This document shows, one piece after another, positions 8,072-15,919 of a stretch of 32,299 bases of DNA (positions are counted from its first letter, which is position 1; each line of letters begins with the position of its first letter). The notes under the pieces are model-generated. The model worked only from the letters and a program-made list of their open reading frames with translations, was not told the origin of the DNA and did not search any database. A program made the position numbers and the translations under genes. The DNA is from Roseomonas sp. 18066 (lineage in GTDB: Bacteria > Pseudomonadota > Alphaproteobacteria > Acetobacterales > Acetobacteraceae). The stretch covers positions 1 to 32,299 of the forward strand of contig NZ_CACSJM010000065.1 of assembly GCF_902706185.1 (NCBI RefSeq), read 5' to 3'.

Positions 8072-9526
8072 ATGGCCGACCGAGCAGCGAAGGAGATGCA
8101 CCGCGTGACCGAGACCGACCTGGCCTGGATGCCGGCGACGAAGCTGGCGGCGCTGATCCGACAGAAAAAAGTCTCGCCGCTGGAATTGACCACGGCGGTG
8201 CTGCGCCAGGTCGAGGCGGCCGAGCCCCGCATCAACGCCTTCGCGCATCTGGCCGCCGATGCGGCGCTGGCCGCCGCCAGACGCGCCGAGCAGGCGGTGA
8301 TGCGCGGCGACGCGCTCGGCCCGCTGCACGGCGTGACGGCGACGCTGAAGGACCTGACGCCGACCGCCGACATGCCGATGCAAAGCGGCTCGAAGCTTTT
8401 CGCCAACAACCGCCCGACGGAAGACGCGCCGGTCGCGACGCGGCTGGTCGAGGCGGGCGCGATCATCCTGGGCAAGACGACGACCTCGGAATTCGGCTGG
8501 ACCGGGGTCAGCCGCAGCCCGCTGACCGGCATCACCAGCAATCCCTGGAAGGCGGGCTACAATGCCGGGGCGTCGTCGGCCGGCGCGGGGGCGGCCGCGG
8601 CCGCCGGCTACGGCCCGCTGCACCAGGGCAGCGACGGGGCGGGGTCGATCCGCATGCCGGCGCATTTCTGCGGCATCTTCGGGCTGAAGCCGAGCTTCGG
8701 CCGGGTGCCGTATTACCCGCCCTCGGTCGGCGACCTGACCTCGCATATCGGGCCGATGACGCGGCATGTGGCGGATGCGGCGCTGATGCTGCAGGTCATG
8801 GCAGGCCCCCACCCTTGGGACTTCATGAGCGCCGAGGCGCCGCCGGCCGACTACCCGGCGCTGCTGTCGCAGAAGCCTCTGGGGGGCAAGAAGCTGCGCA
8901 TCGGCTACAGCGCCGATCTGGGCCATGCCCGGGTCGACCCCGACGTGGCGGCGATCAGCCTGGAGGCCGCCCAGGCCCTGGCCAAGGCGCTGGGCGCCGA
9001 GCTCGAGCCGGTCGCCACACCCTGGGGCCCCGAGGGCGTCGAGATCGGCCGCTTCTTCTGGTCGGCGCATATGTCGCGCTGGCTGCCGCAGCTGGACGAA
9101 TGGGAAAGCCGGATGGATCCCGGCCTGGTCGCCTGCATCCGCGCCGGCGCCCCGGCCTCGACCGGCGACTACCAGCGGATGCGGGTGAAGAAATACGCCT
9201 ATGTCACCGAGATCCACCGCTTCATGACGGGCCTCGACTTCCTGCTGACGCCGGCGGTCTCGGTCGCGGCCTTTCCGGCAAAGGACCTGCAGCCGGCGCA
9301 TTGGCCGGAGCACCCCTGGGACTGGCTGCGCTGGGCCGAGTTCTCCTACCCGTTCAACATGTCGGGCCATCCGGCGGCGAGCCTGCCGGCCGGCTTCACC
9401 GAGGAAGGCCTGCCGGTCGGGCTGCAGATCGTGGGACCGCGCTTCGACGATCTTTCCGTGCTGCAGGCCTCGGCGGTGTTCGAGCAGGCGCGGCCCTGGG
9501 CGGGGCTGCGGCCGCCGCTGGCTTAA
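8072..9526 (+). CDS. Amidase-signature family amidase
   Basis: A 484-aa amidohydrolase of the amidase-signature family, which cleaves C-N bonds of amides with a Ser-cisSer-Lys triad. All three residues are visible: K93 in TLKDL, S169 in GASSAG and S192 in SDGAGSIR. The usual GGSSGG loop reads AGASSAG, and the loop before the nucleophile reads GSDGAGS, so two usual glycines are replaced by Ala in a recognisable subfamily pattern. No signal peptide is seen. The start is uncertain: the ATG at 8072 has GAAAGGG 6 nt upstream, while a GTG at 8105 has AAGGAG at 9 nt and would begin MTETDLAWMPATKL, a common start for the family. The substrate is unknown. The stop shares a TTAA palindrome with the convergent neighbour. 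Confidence 0.92.
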   Translation: MADRAAKEMHRVTETDLAWMPATKLAALIRQKKVSPLELTTAVLRQVEAAEPRINAFAHLAADAALAAARRAEQAVMRGDALGPLHGVTATLKDLTPTADMPMQSGSKLFANNRPTEDAPVATRLVEAGAIILGKTTTSEFGWTGVSRSPLTGITSNPWKAGYNAGASSAGAGAAAAAGYGPLHQGSDGAGSIRMPAHFCGIFGLKPSFGRVPYYPPSVGDLTSHIGPMTRHVADAALMLQVMAGPHPWDFMSAEAPPADYPALLSQKPLGGKKLRIGYSADLGHARVDPDVAAISLEAAQALAKALGAELEPVATPWGPEGVEIGRFFWSAHMSRWLPQLDEWESRMDPGLVACIRAGAPASTGDYQRMRVKKYAYVTEIHRFMTGLDFLLTPAVSVAAFPAKDLQPAHWPEHPWDWLRWAEFSYPFNMSGHPAASLPAGFTEEGLPVGLQIVGPRFDDLSVLQASAVFEQARPWAGLRPPLA

Positions 9527-10437
9527 CGCGTGGCGCTGTAGACGCCGAGATGCACGTCCACCGTGGCGAGCAGCGGCGTCTCCAGCCCGAAGCCGCGGGC
9601 GCGGGCCAGCAGGTCGCCGATGATCTGGGCGCCCTCGATCGGCTGCCCCTTGGCCAGGTCGCGATACATCGACGAGGTCTGGGTCGAGGCCGGGTCGGTG
9701 AAGCCCGCCGCCAGCCGCTGCATCAGGGCGGTGGCCGGCGGATGGCCGGCGGCGGCGGCGACGCTGGCGATCTCCTGCAGCAGGCTGGCGGCGAAGGCGC
9801 CGCCGCCGGGGACGGCGTTCACCGCGCCGACATGGCCGCGCATCAGGCAGGTGATGCCGCCCAGGCTGGCCAGCATCACCCATTTGTCCCACATTTCCTG
9901 CAGGATGGCGGTGGAGGCGCGGGCGGTGAAGCCGGCGCCCTGCAGCGCGGCGTCCAGCTTCTGCAGCCGCGGCGACAGGCTGCCGTCCTGCTCGCCGTAG
10001 GAAAGCTCCTGCAGCGCCGCCAGCTGGCGGATGCGGCCTTCGGCATCGAGCTCAGTCGCGACCTTGCAGACGCCCCCCAGCACCGCTGTCCCGAATTTTT
10101 CTGTCAGTTTCTCGACATGGCGCATCCCGTTCAGGATGGGGACCAGCACCGTCTCCGGCCCCACGGCGGGGGCCAGGTCGGCCATGGCGGCCTCCAGCGC
10201 ATAGGCCTTCACGCTGAGCAGCACGGCGTCGTAAGGGGCCGTGATGCCGCCGGCCTCGACCAGCTGCGGCGCCAGCGTCAGGTCGCCATGCGACGGGCTC
10301 AGGATCTGCAGCCCCCCGGCCCGCAGCTGCGCCGCCCGGCCGGCGCGGACCAGGAAGGTGACGTCACGCCCGGCCGCCGCCAGCCGCCCGCCGAAATAGC
10401 CGCCGGTGGCCCCGGCGCCGACGATCAGGATCCGCAT
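9523..10437 (-). CDS. Ketopantoate reductase-like (ApbA/PanE family) oxidoreductase
   Basis: A 304-aa NAD(P)H-dependent reductase of the 2-dehydropantoate 2-reductase family. The Rossmann motif is GAGATGGYFGG (residues 7-17). N103 (ILNGMRH) and K185 (EMWDKWVMLA) fit the family's substrate and catalytic positions. Several paralogues with other 2-oxo acid substrates exist in most genomes of this kind, so I withhold panE. I use the ATG at 10437 because the Rossmann strand MRILIVGAGA starts there, and GAGGGAG lies upstream. The frame also opens at 10491 without support. It follows queE by 68 bp on the same strand. Its TAA stop lies in the same TTAA as the convergent amidase stop. Confidence 0.88.
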   Translation of the reverse strand: MRILIVGAGATGGYFGGRLAAAGRDVTFLVRAGRAAQLRAGGLQILSPSHGDLTLAPQLVEAGGITAPYDAVLLSVKAYALEAAMADLAPAVGPETVLVPILNGMRHVEKLTEKFGTAVLGGVCKVATELDAEGRIRQLAALQELSYGEQDGSLSPRLQKLDAALQGAGFTARASTAILQEMWDKWVMLASLGGITCLMRGHVGAVNAVPGGGAFAASLLQEIASVAAAAGHPPATALMQRLAAGFTDPASTQTSSMYRDLAKGQPIEGAQIIGDLLARARGFGLETPLLATVDVHLGVYSATR

Positions 10438-10505
10438 CCGCCCCGCTCCCTCATTATCCTTGGAGCGGCGAGTATGGGCATATGCCCGCAACCGTCAATC
10501 TGGCG

Positions 10506-11138
10506 CTACGGGATGCCGATCAGCTTGTGGGTCTGCAGCGACAGCCGCCATTGCGGATGCGCCAGGCAATAGCGGACGGCGGCCTCGGTATTGGCGATGC
10601 GGTCCGGCCCGTCCATCGGCTGCAGGTAGAAATGGCCGAAGGCCAGGTGCTGCACCGCCTCGGGCATCAGCGTCGGCTGCGGGAAGACCAGCTTCAGCTC
10701 CGACCCGCCGGCGACCGTCAGCGGGGCGCCGGCCTTGGGGCTGACGCAGAGCCAGTCGATGCCCTCGGGCGGGGCGACGGTGCCGTTGCTTTCGACGGCG
10801 ATCTCGAAGCCGCGTTCGTGCATGGCGGCGATCAGCGGCGCGTCCAGCTGCAGCAGCGGCTCGCCGCCGGTGAAGACCACGTAGCGATGCGCAGCACCGC
10901 CCGGCCAGGCGGCCAGCACGGCATCGGCCAGGGCCTCCGCGTCGCGGAAGCGGCCGCCGCCCTCGCCATCGGTGCCGATGAAGTCGGTGTCGCAGAACTG
11001 GCAGACCGCCTTGGCCCGGTCCTGCTCGCGGCCCGACCACAGGTTGCAGCCGGTGAACCGACAGAAAACCGAGGGCCGGCCTGCCTGGGCGCCCTCGCCC
11101 TGCAGGGTCGCGAAAATTTCTTTCACGGCATAGCTCAT
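10506..11138 (-). CDS. queE: 7-carboxy-7-deazaguanine synthase, radical SAM
   Basis: A 210-aa radical-SAM enzyme that converts 6-carboxytetrahydropterin to 7-carboxy-7-deazaguanine in the queuosine/7-deazaguanine pathway. The N-terminus has the LQGEGAQAGRPSVF substrate motif. The cluster cysteines are C31, C46 and C49, giving CX14CX2C in place of the usual CX3CX2C; this is a known QueE variant in which an insert (NLWSGREQDRAKAV) lies between the first two cysteines. FTGGEPLLQ follows as the SAM-binding glycine motif. The ATG overlaps the queD stop (ATGA, 11135-11138), so both are made together. Length fits the family. queC and queF are not in the window. Confidence 0.93.
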   Translation of the reverse strand: MSYAVKEIFATLQGEGAQAGRPSVFCRFTGCNLWSGREQDRAKAVCQFCDTDFIGTDGEGGGRFRDAEALADAVLAAWPGGAAHRYVVFTGGEPLLQLDAPLIAAMHERGFEIAVESNGTVAPPEGIDWLCVSPKAGAPLTVAGGSELKLVFPQPTLMPEAVQHLAFGHFYLQPMDGPDRIANTEAAVRYCLAHPQWRLSLQTHKLIGIP

Positions 11139-11671
11139 GCGGCGGCGCCCAGGTCGTTGATGCTGGGGTCGGGGCGGTGCCACCAGGCATCCGCCGCCAG
11201 GCCTTCCGGCAGGAAATCGGCAGGATCGCCATCGAAGGTGACGCTGTTGGTTGGCGTCTCTTCCAGCACGATCGAGGCGCAGCGCAGCACCCCCCCATCG
11301 GCGGCCAGGAAGGCAGAAAGCTTGGCCATCATCAGGCAGGCCAGCATTTCCGTGGTCGGGTCGCCGGGGGTGACCAGCAGCCGCGGCAGCCGCGCCGGCT
11401 CCTGGGCGCGGAACCAGCCCAGCAGCGGGTCGGCGGCGTTGATCTGGAAAGCATGATCGACGGCTTGGTCGATCCAGCCATGCCAGCGCGCCTTGGCCCG
11501 CTCGAAGGGCTCGACCATGTTGGCGGCGCCGTCCAGCCGCTGCGGGCGGGTGGCCACCAGCCGGACGGTGACCGTCTCGTTATGGCCATGCGGCAGGGCG
11601 CATTTCTCCGACAGCCCCGATGTCAGGCGATGCGCCATGGAAAAACGGCGGGAGAAGACGAGGCCGAACAT
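11135..11671 (-). CDS. queD: 6-carboxytetrahydropterin synthase (QueD/PTPS family)
   Basis: A 178-aa zinc enzyme that converts dihydroneopterin triphosphate to 6-carboxy-5,6,7,8-tetrahydropterin, the step before QueE. The zinc ligands are H14 (SMAHRL), H28 and H30 (PHGHNETV). C24, just before PHGH, is the expected catalytic cysteine. The motif EETPTNSVTF near the C-terminus closes the active site. It is longer than the roughly 120-aa E. coli type, with an extra central part around residues 60-110, as in several alphaproteobacterial forms. I chose the ATG at 11671, where homology begins (MFGLVFSRRF); the ribosome site (TAAGGC) is weak. Coupling to queE by ATGA supports the assignment. Confidence 0.9.
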   Translation of the reverse strand: MFGLVFSRRFSMAHRLTSGLSEKCALPHGHNETVTVRLVATRPQRLDGAANMVEPFERAKARWHGWIDQAVDHAFQINAADPLLGWFRAQEPARLPRLLVTPGDPTTEMLACLMMAKLSAFLAADGGVLRCASIVLEETPTNSVTFDGDPADFLPEGLAADAWWHRPDPSINDLGAAA

Positions 11672-11731
11672 GCCGCGGGCCTTAGACCAAGCGGGCGATG
11701 CTTGGAAGCGCCGCACGGCAGCCATGCCGTT

Positions 11732-12655
11732 TCAGTCCAGCAGCAGCCGGCCGCGCCAGGCCCCCTCGCCCACCAGCCGCCGCACCAGGGCGAGCAGCGA
11801 GGCCTCGGCCGCCTGCTGGCCGCGGCTGGCCGGGCGGTCGCCGGCCCAGGCCAGCACGGCGGTCCGCCGCAGCACGGGCGCGACGATGCGCCGGGCCTGG
11901 AGCCGGCCTGCCGCGATCTCGGCGCCCAGCGCGCCCCAGGGCAGCACGGTGTCGGCGAGCCCGGCGGCGACGCCAGCCTTCAGATGCGGCAGGGCATCGA
12001 CCTCGGCCACCACCTGCCAGGCGCCGCCGGCCCGGGCGGCATGGGCGTCCAGCAGCCGGCGAAAGCCATGCTCGCGGCCGGGCAGCAGCACCGGCAGGCG
12101 CAGCGCGTCTTGCAAGGCGATCTCCTCGCCGCTGCCGGTGGTGCCGGCGAGGTAGAGCTCCTCCTCCACCAGCGGGCGCAGCGTCAGGCCGGGCTGGGCG
12201 CCCTGCTGGTCGAACAGGACCGCCAGGTCGATCCGGCCCTGGCGCAGCCATTCCAGCAGATGGCCGCTCTGGCTTTCCGCCAGGTGCAGCGCCAGGTCAG
12301 GGTGCTCCGCCCGCAAGGCCTGCAGCAGCGGCAGGGTCAGCAGCATGGCCACCGTCGTCGGCAAGCCGATGGCGACGCGGCCGCGCACCGGGCCGGCGGC
12401 CTCGGCGCGGACCGCCTCGCGGGCGCGCTCGGCCTCGCGCAGCAGGCGCTCGGCCTCCCGCTTCAGCACCTCGCCGGCGGCGGTCAGGGTCACGCCGCGG
12501 CTGCTGCGCAGCATCAGGGTAACGCCCAGCCCCGCCTCCAGCCGCGCCAATTGCTGGCTGAGCGCCGGCTGGGCCACCCGCAGCCGCAGGCTGGCGGCCG
12601 AGATGCTGCCGGTCTCGGCGATGCCGAGGAAGGAGCGGAGCTGCTTCAGATCCAT
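11732..12655 (-). CDS. LysR-type regulator of the adjacent CoA-transferase operon
   Basis: A 307-aa LysR-type transcription factor. Residues 1-60 form the winged helix-turn-helix (MDLKQLRSFLGIAETGSI, then AQPALSQQLARLE), a linker helix rich in Arg/Glu follows, and residues about 90-295 form the periplasmic-binding-like effector domain (VRGRVAIGLPTT, RIDLAVLFD, GVAAGLADTVLPW). It resembles the Nac/CynR-like branch in overall style. It diverges from the CoA-transferase gene, the classic layout for a LysR protein controlling its neighbour. A GGCCAT-N11-ATGGCC dyad lies 5-27 bp before its own start, consistent with autoregulation. The effector is probably a metabolite of the pathway (inference). 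Confidence 0.92.
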   Translation of the reverse strand: MDLKQLRSFLGIAETGSISAASLRLRVAQPALSQQLARLEAGLGVTLMLRSSRGVTLTAAGEVLKREAERLLREAERAREAVRAEAAGPVRGRVAIGLPTTVAMLLTLPLLQALRAEHPDLALHLAESQSGHLLEWLRQGRIDLAVLFDQQGAQPGLTLRPLVEEELYLAGTTGSGEEIALQDALRLPVLLPGREHGFRRLLDAHAARAGGAWQVVAEVDALPHLKAGVAAGLADTVLPWGALGAEIAAGRLQARRIVAPVLRRTAVLAWAGDRPASRGQQAAEASLLALVRRLVGEGAWRGRLLLD

Positions 12656-12659
12656 GCCA

Positions 12660-12682
12660 GGCCATAGCGGAATGCGATGGCC
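12660..12682. promoter_or_regulatory. LysR-type T-N11-A operator dyad
   Basis: GGCCAT (12660-12665), 11 nt, ATGGCC (12677-12682): perfect 6-bp arms, with T and A at the inner ends exactly 11 nt apart. This is the consensus architecture of LysR binding sites. It lies in the 100-bp divergent region between the regulator and the CoA-transferase gene. A looser ATAGCG / CGCTAT pair (12664-12669, 12695-12700) overlaps and could be an activation half. Confidence 0.6.
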
Positions 12683-12755
12683 GCCAGCATGGATCGCTAT
12701 TTTCCTTCTGGCCAGAGGGCTGGCAGGCTGGGCGCCGGATCGAACGGGGGAAACG

Positions 12756-14006
12756 ATGGCCGAGACGCCAGGGCCGGCCTTGCTGGCCGGGATGCGGGTG
12801 CTGGACCTGTCGCGGCTGGTCGCCGGCAATGTGCTGAGCGCGGCGCTGGCCGATCTCGGCGCCGAGGTGATCAAGGTCGAGGCCCCCGGCCGTGGCGATG
12901 AGCTGCGCGGCTGGCGGGCCGGCGGCGTCTCCACCCATTGGAAGGCCTATGGGCGGGGCAAGCAGAGCCTCTGCATCGACCTGCGCGCCGACCGGGGGAA
13001 AGCGCTGCTGCTCGACCTGGTCGCCCAATCGCATGCCCTGGTGGAAAACTTCCGGCCCGGCACGCTGGAGCGGATGGGGCTCGGCCCCGCGGTGCTGCAC
13101 GCCCGCAACCCGCGGCTGGTGGTGGCGCGCATCTCCGGCTGGGGCCAGACGGGTCCCTGGGCGCACAAGCCGGGCTTCGGCTCGCTGGTCGAGGCGCTGT
13201 CCGGCTTCGCCGCCATGAACGGTTTCGCCGATCGCGAGCCGGTGCTGCCGCCGCTGCCGCTGGCCGACAGCGTCACCGGCCTCTACGGCGCGCTGGGGCT
13301 GGTCGCCGCCTGGCGCCAGGCCGAGCAGACCGGGCGTGGCCGCGTGCTGGACCTGGCGCTGTTCGACGGGGTTCTTTCTGTCCTCGGCCCCCTGGCGCTG
13401 GAGCATCAGGTGACCGGCCAGGCGCCGCTGCGCCAGGGCAGCCGGGCGCCGAGCCATGCGCCGCGCAACGTCTATCGCACGTCCGACGGCAAATGGGTGG
13501 CGCTGTCGGCCGGGATGCAGGGGGCGGTGGCGCGGCTCTTCGCCGCCCTCGGCACGCCGGAGCTGCTGGACGACCCGCGCTTCTCGACCGCGGATGCGCG
13601 GATGGCGAATGTCGAGGCGCTCGACGCGCTGATCGGCGACCGCATCGGCGCCATGAGCCTGGACGAGAACCTGGCGCTGTTCGAGGCCGCCGATGTCACT
13701 GCCGGCGCCGTCCTCGATGCGAGCGAGCTGGAGGACCACCCTTATATCAAGGCGCGCGGCGCCATCGCCCGCATCCCCGATGCCGAGCTCGGCGAGGCCG
13801 CTGTCCACGCCCCGCCGATCCGCTTCGAGGATGGCGCCGCGCCCCCCATCGCCGGCCCCGCCCCGGCGCTGGGCGAGCACAGCGCCGGCCTGCTGACGCG
13901 GCTGCTGGGCTTGTCGGACGTCGAAATTGATGCCCTGCTGGCCGCGGGGGTGATCCACCAGCCATCCCCCACGCCCGAGAAGACCGACACGGAGACCGCC
14001 GCATGA
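12756..14006 (+). CDS. CaiB/BaiF class III CoA-transferase
   Basis: A 416-aa CoA-transferase that moves CoA between carboxylic acids through an aspartyl-CoA anhydride. The N-terminal motif MRVLDLSRLVAGN, then ADLGAEVIKVEAPGRGD (about 31-48), the ENFRPGTLERMGLG segment (97-110), and the catalytic Asp171 in PLADSVTG are all present. It is first in an operon with a CitE-like lyase (ATGA overlap), a Bug receptor and an alpha/beta hydrolase. It probably activates the acid that the lyase then splits. The start at 12756 has GGGGGAAA upstream. The C-terminal 20 residues are Thr/Pro-rich and look unstructured. Donor and acceptor acids cannot be read from sequence. Confidence 0.92.
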   Translation: MAETPGPALLAGMRVLDLSRLVAGNVLSAALADLGAEVIKVEAPGRGDELRGWRAGGVSTHWKAYGRGKQSLCIDLRADRGKALLLDLVAQSHALVENFRPGTLERMGLGPAVLHARNPRLVVARISGWGQTGPWAHKPGFGSLVEALSGFAAMNGFADREPVLPPLPLADSVTGLYGALGLVAAWRQAEQTGRGRVLDLALFDGVLSVLGPLALEHQVTGQAPLRQGSRAPSHAPRNVYRTSDGKWVALSAGMQGAVARLFAALGTPELLDDPRFSTADARMANVEALDALIGDRIGAMSLDENLALFEAADVTAGAVLDASELEDHPYIKARGAIARIPDAELGEAAVHAPPIRFEDGAAPPIAGPAPALGEHSAGLLTRLLGLSDVEIDALLAAGVIHQPSPTPEKTDTETAA

Positions 14007-14872
14007 CCACCCCGCCGCCCCGCTGGCGTTCGCTGATGTTCGTCCCCGCCCATGTCGAGCGCTTCGTCGCCAAGGCGCATCTGCGCGGCGCCGATGCCGT
14101 CATCCTCGACCTGGAGGACGCCGTCCCCGCCGCCGAGAAGCCGGCCGCGCGGGCGACGCTGGCGGGTTCCATCGCCTCGATCACCAGCAACGGCACGGCT
14201 GCCATGGTGCGGGTCAATCACGGGCTGCTCGACCTGGCCCGCGACCTGGAGGCGGCGGTGATGCCGGGCCTGGCCGCCCTCGTCGTGCCGAAGGTGGAAG
14301 AGCCCGGCTTCATCCGCGAGATCGCCGATGCCCTGGCCTCGCTCGAGATCGCCCGCGGCCTGCCGCTGGGCGGCATCCGCCTGGTGCTGCAGATCGAGAC
14401 GCCGGTGGCCCTTTTCGCCCTGCCCGCCATCGCCGCCAGCCATCCGCGCGTCGCCGCCATGACGCTGGGCCCGGAAGACTATTCGGCGGCCATGGGCGGG
14501 GTGCCGGAAGCCGATGTGCTGTTCACGCCGAACTACGCGGTGCTGGCGGCGGCGCGGGCGGCCGGCGTGCTGCCGCTGGGCTTCGTCGGCAGCATCGGCG
14601 CCTATGACGACATCGAGGCTTTTTCCGAGACCATCCGCCGGGCGCGGCGCATGGGGTTCCGCGGCGCGCTGGTGGTGCATCCGTCGCAGGTCACGGTGCT
14701 GAACGAGGCCTTCTCGCCGTCCGCCGCCGAGATCGACTGGGCCCGCCGCGTGCGCGAAGGCGACATCGCCGCCCGGGCCGAGGGGCGTGGCGCCTTCCAG
14801 CTGGATGGCCGCATGGTCGATGCGCCGGTGGTCAAGCGCGCCGACGAGATCCTGGCCATGGCCGGAGACTGA
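14003..14872 (+). CDS. HpcH/HpaI-CitE family CoA-ester lyase
   Basis: A 289-aa TIM-barrel lyase of the CitE (citrate lyase beta / malyl-CoA lyase) family. It is expected to cleave a beta-hydroxyacyl-CoA to acetyl-CoA and a 2-oxo acid. Seen: RSLMFVPAH at the N-terminus, DAVILDLEDAVP (31-42), R70 in VRVN, E132 in LQIETP and E158/D159 in LGPEDY as the divalent metal site, and HPSQV near 228. It starts inside the CoA-transferase stop codon (ATGA, 14003-14006), so the two are made in step. Citramalyl-CoA or malyl-CoA are the precedent substrates for such pairs. No MaoC-type hydratase is present, so I cannot assign the itaconate route. Confidence 0.9.
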   Translation: MTTPPPRWRSLMFVPAHVERFVAKAHLRGADAVILDLEDAVPAAEKPAARATLAGSIASITSNGTAAMVRVNHGLLDLARDLEAAVMPGLAALVVPKVEEPGFIREIADALASLEIARGLPLGGIRLVLQIETPVALFALPAIAASHPRVAAMTLGPEDYSAAMGGVPEADVLFTPNYAVLAAARAAGVLPLGFVGSIGAYDDIEAFSETIRRARRMGFRGALVVHPSQVTVLNEAFSPSAAEIDWARRVREGDIAARAEGRGAFQLDGRMVDAPVVKRADEILAMAGD

Positions 14873-14877
14873 ACTTC

Positions 14878-14897
14878 CCGGGCCGCCAGGGGCCCGG
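14878..14897 (+). other. Intercistronic hairpin before the Bug receptor gene
   Basis: CCGGGCC / GGCCCGG, a 7-bp GC-only stem with a 6-nt loop (GCCAGG), sits in the 53-bp gap between lyase and receptor genes. There is no T tract, so it is unlikely to terminate. It may shield the downstream receptor mRNA from decay. Confidence 0.4.
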
Positions 14898-14925
14898 CCG
14901 CGAACGACGTCCAAGGGAATCAAAA

Positions 14926-15903
14926 ATGAACGCAACACTGAGGGGCCGGCGCGCGCTGCTGGCCTGCGCCGGGCTGCTGGCCATGCCGGCCCTGGCGCGG
15001 GCGCAAGCCGCCTGGCCGCAGCGGCCGGTGCGCATCGTGCTGCCCTATGCCCCCGGCGGCAGCACCGATGCCACCGCCCGGCTGATCGCCCAGCCGATGA
15101 CCCAGACGCTGGGCCAGGCCGTGGTGGTGGAGAACCGCGCCGGCGCCACCGGCACCATCGGCGCGGCCGAGGTCGCCCGCGCCGCCCGCGACGGCTATAC
15201 CGTGCTGGTCGACGCGGCGGCGCATGGCTCGAACCACGCGCTCTACAGCAACCTTCCCTTCGACTACACCCGCGATTTTCTGCCGGTCTCGCAGCTGACG
15301 GTCTCGCCACAGATCCTGGCGGTGCATCCGTCGCTGCCGGTGAACAGCTTCGCCGAGCTCATCGCCTTCGCGAAGGCCAAGCCGGGCGCGCTGACCTATG
15401 GCACGCCGGGCAATGGCTCAGCCGGGCACATGGCCGGCGCGGCGCTGGCCTGGAAGGCCGGGATCGAGGTCACCCAGGTCGCCTATCGCGGCGGCGGGCC
15501 GGCGGTGCAGGACCTGCTGGCGAACAACCTCGGCTTCACCTTCGCCTCGGTCTCCGCCTGCCTCGGCCTGGTGAAAGACGGCAAGCTGCGGCCGCTCGCC
15601 GTCTCCAGCGCCCGCCGCATCGCGCCACTGCCGGAGATCCCTGCCGTGGCCGAAACCTTCGCCGATTTCGACATCAACGAATGGGCCGGGCTGTACCTGC
15701 CCGCCGGCACGCCGCCGGAGATCGCCGCGAAGCTGGGCGACGCCGCCCGCGCCGGCCTGGCGACGCCCGAGGTGAAGCAACGGCTGGAGCAACTCGGCGC
15801 CATCGCCGTCGGCAGCAACAGCGACGATTTCGCCGGCTGGCTGACCCAGCACCGCGCCCGCATGGCGGAGCTCGTGCGCGTCGCCAATATCCGTCCCGAC
15901 TGA
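14926..15903 (+). CDS. Bug/TctC family periplasmic solute receptor (first copy)
   Basis: A 325-aa periplasmic receptor of the Bug (tripartite tricarboxylate receptor, TctC) family. Residues 1-27 are a signal peptide ending ALARAQA, with Arg pairs near its start. The mature N-terminus WPQRPVRIVLPYAPGGSTD is the family hallmark, followed by VVVENRAGATGTIG and a PYRGGGPA-like motif (VAYRGGGPAVQDL). These proteins bind carboxylates such as citrate, tartrate or nicotinate. No TctA/TctB membrane genes are in the window, as is common for expanded Bug families. Its place in the CoA-transferase/lyase operon suggests that it captures that pathway's acid. AAGGGAAT lies upstream of the ATG. The hydrolase gene follows after 16 bp. 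Confidence 0.93.
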   Translation: MNATLRGRRALLACAGLLAMPALARAQAAWPQRPVRIVLPYAPGGSTDATARLIAQPMTQTLGQAVVVENRAGATGTIGAAEVARAARDGYTVLVDAAAHGSNHALYSNLPFDYTRDFLPVSQLTVSPQILAVHPSLPVNSFAELIAFAKAKPGALTYGTPGNGSAGHMAGAALAWKAGIEVTQVAYRGGGPAVQDLLANNLGFTFASVSACLGLVKDGKLRPLAVSSARRIAPLPEIPAVAETFADFDINEWAGLYLPAGTPPEIAAKLGDAARAGLATPEVKQRLEQLGAIAVGSNSDDFAGWLTQHRARMAELVRVANIRPD

Positions 15904-15919
15904 AAAGGATTTCTTCCCG

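Noticed and set aside
7897..8541. A 215-codon N-terminal extension of the aminotransferase
   Set aside because: It would cross the divergent promoter and the amidase gene; the ATG at 7896 with a good ribosome site and family length fits better.
6541..10572. A 1343-codon open frame on the plus strand
   Set aside because: It runs antisense to the aminotransferase and the ketopantoate-reductase-like gene and out of frame with the amidase. Composition is Arg/Gln/Ala/Gly-rich without any motif, the usual shadow of GC-rich genes.
14878..14897. The hairpin after the lyase gene as a terminator
   Set aside because: No T tract follows, and the operon continues into the Bug gene 29 bp later.
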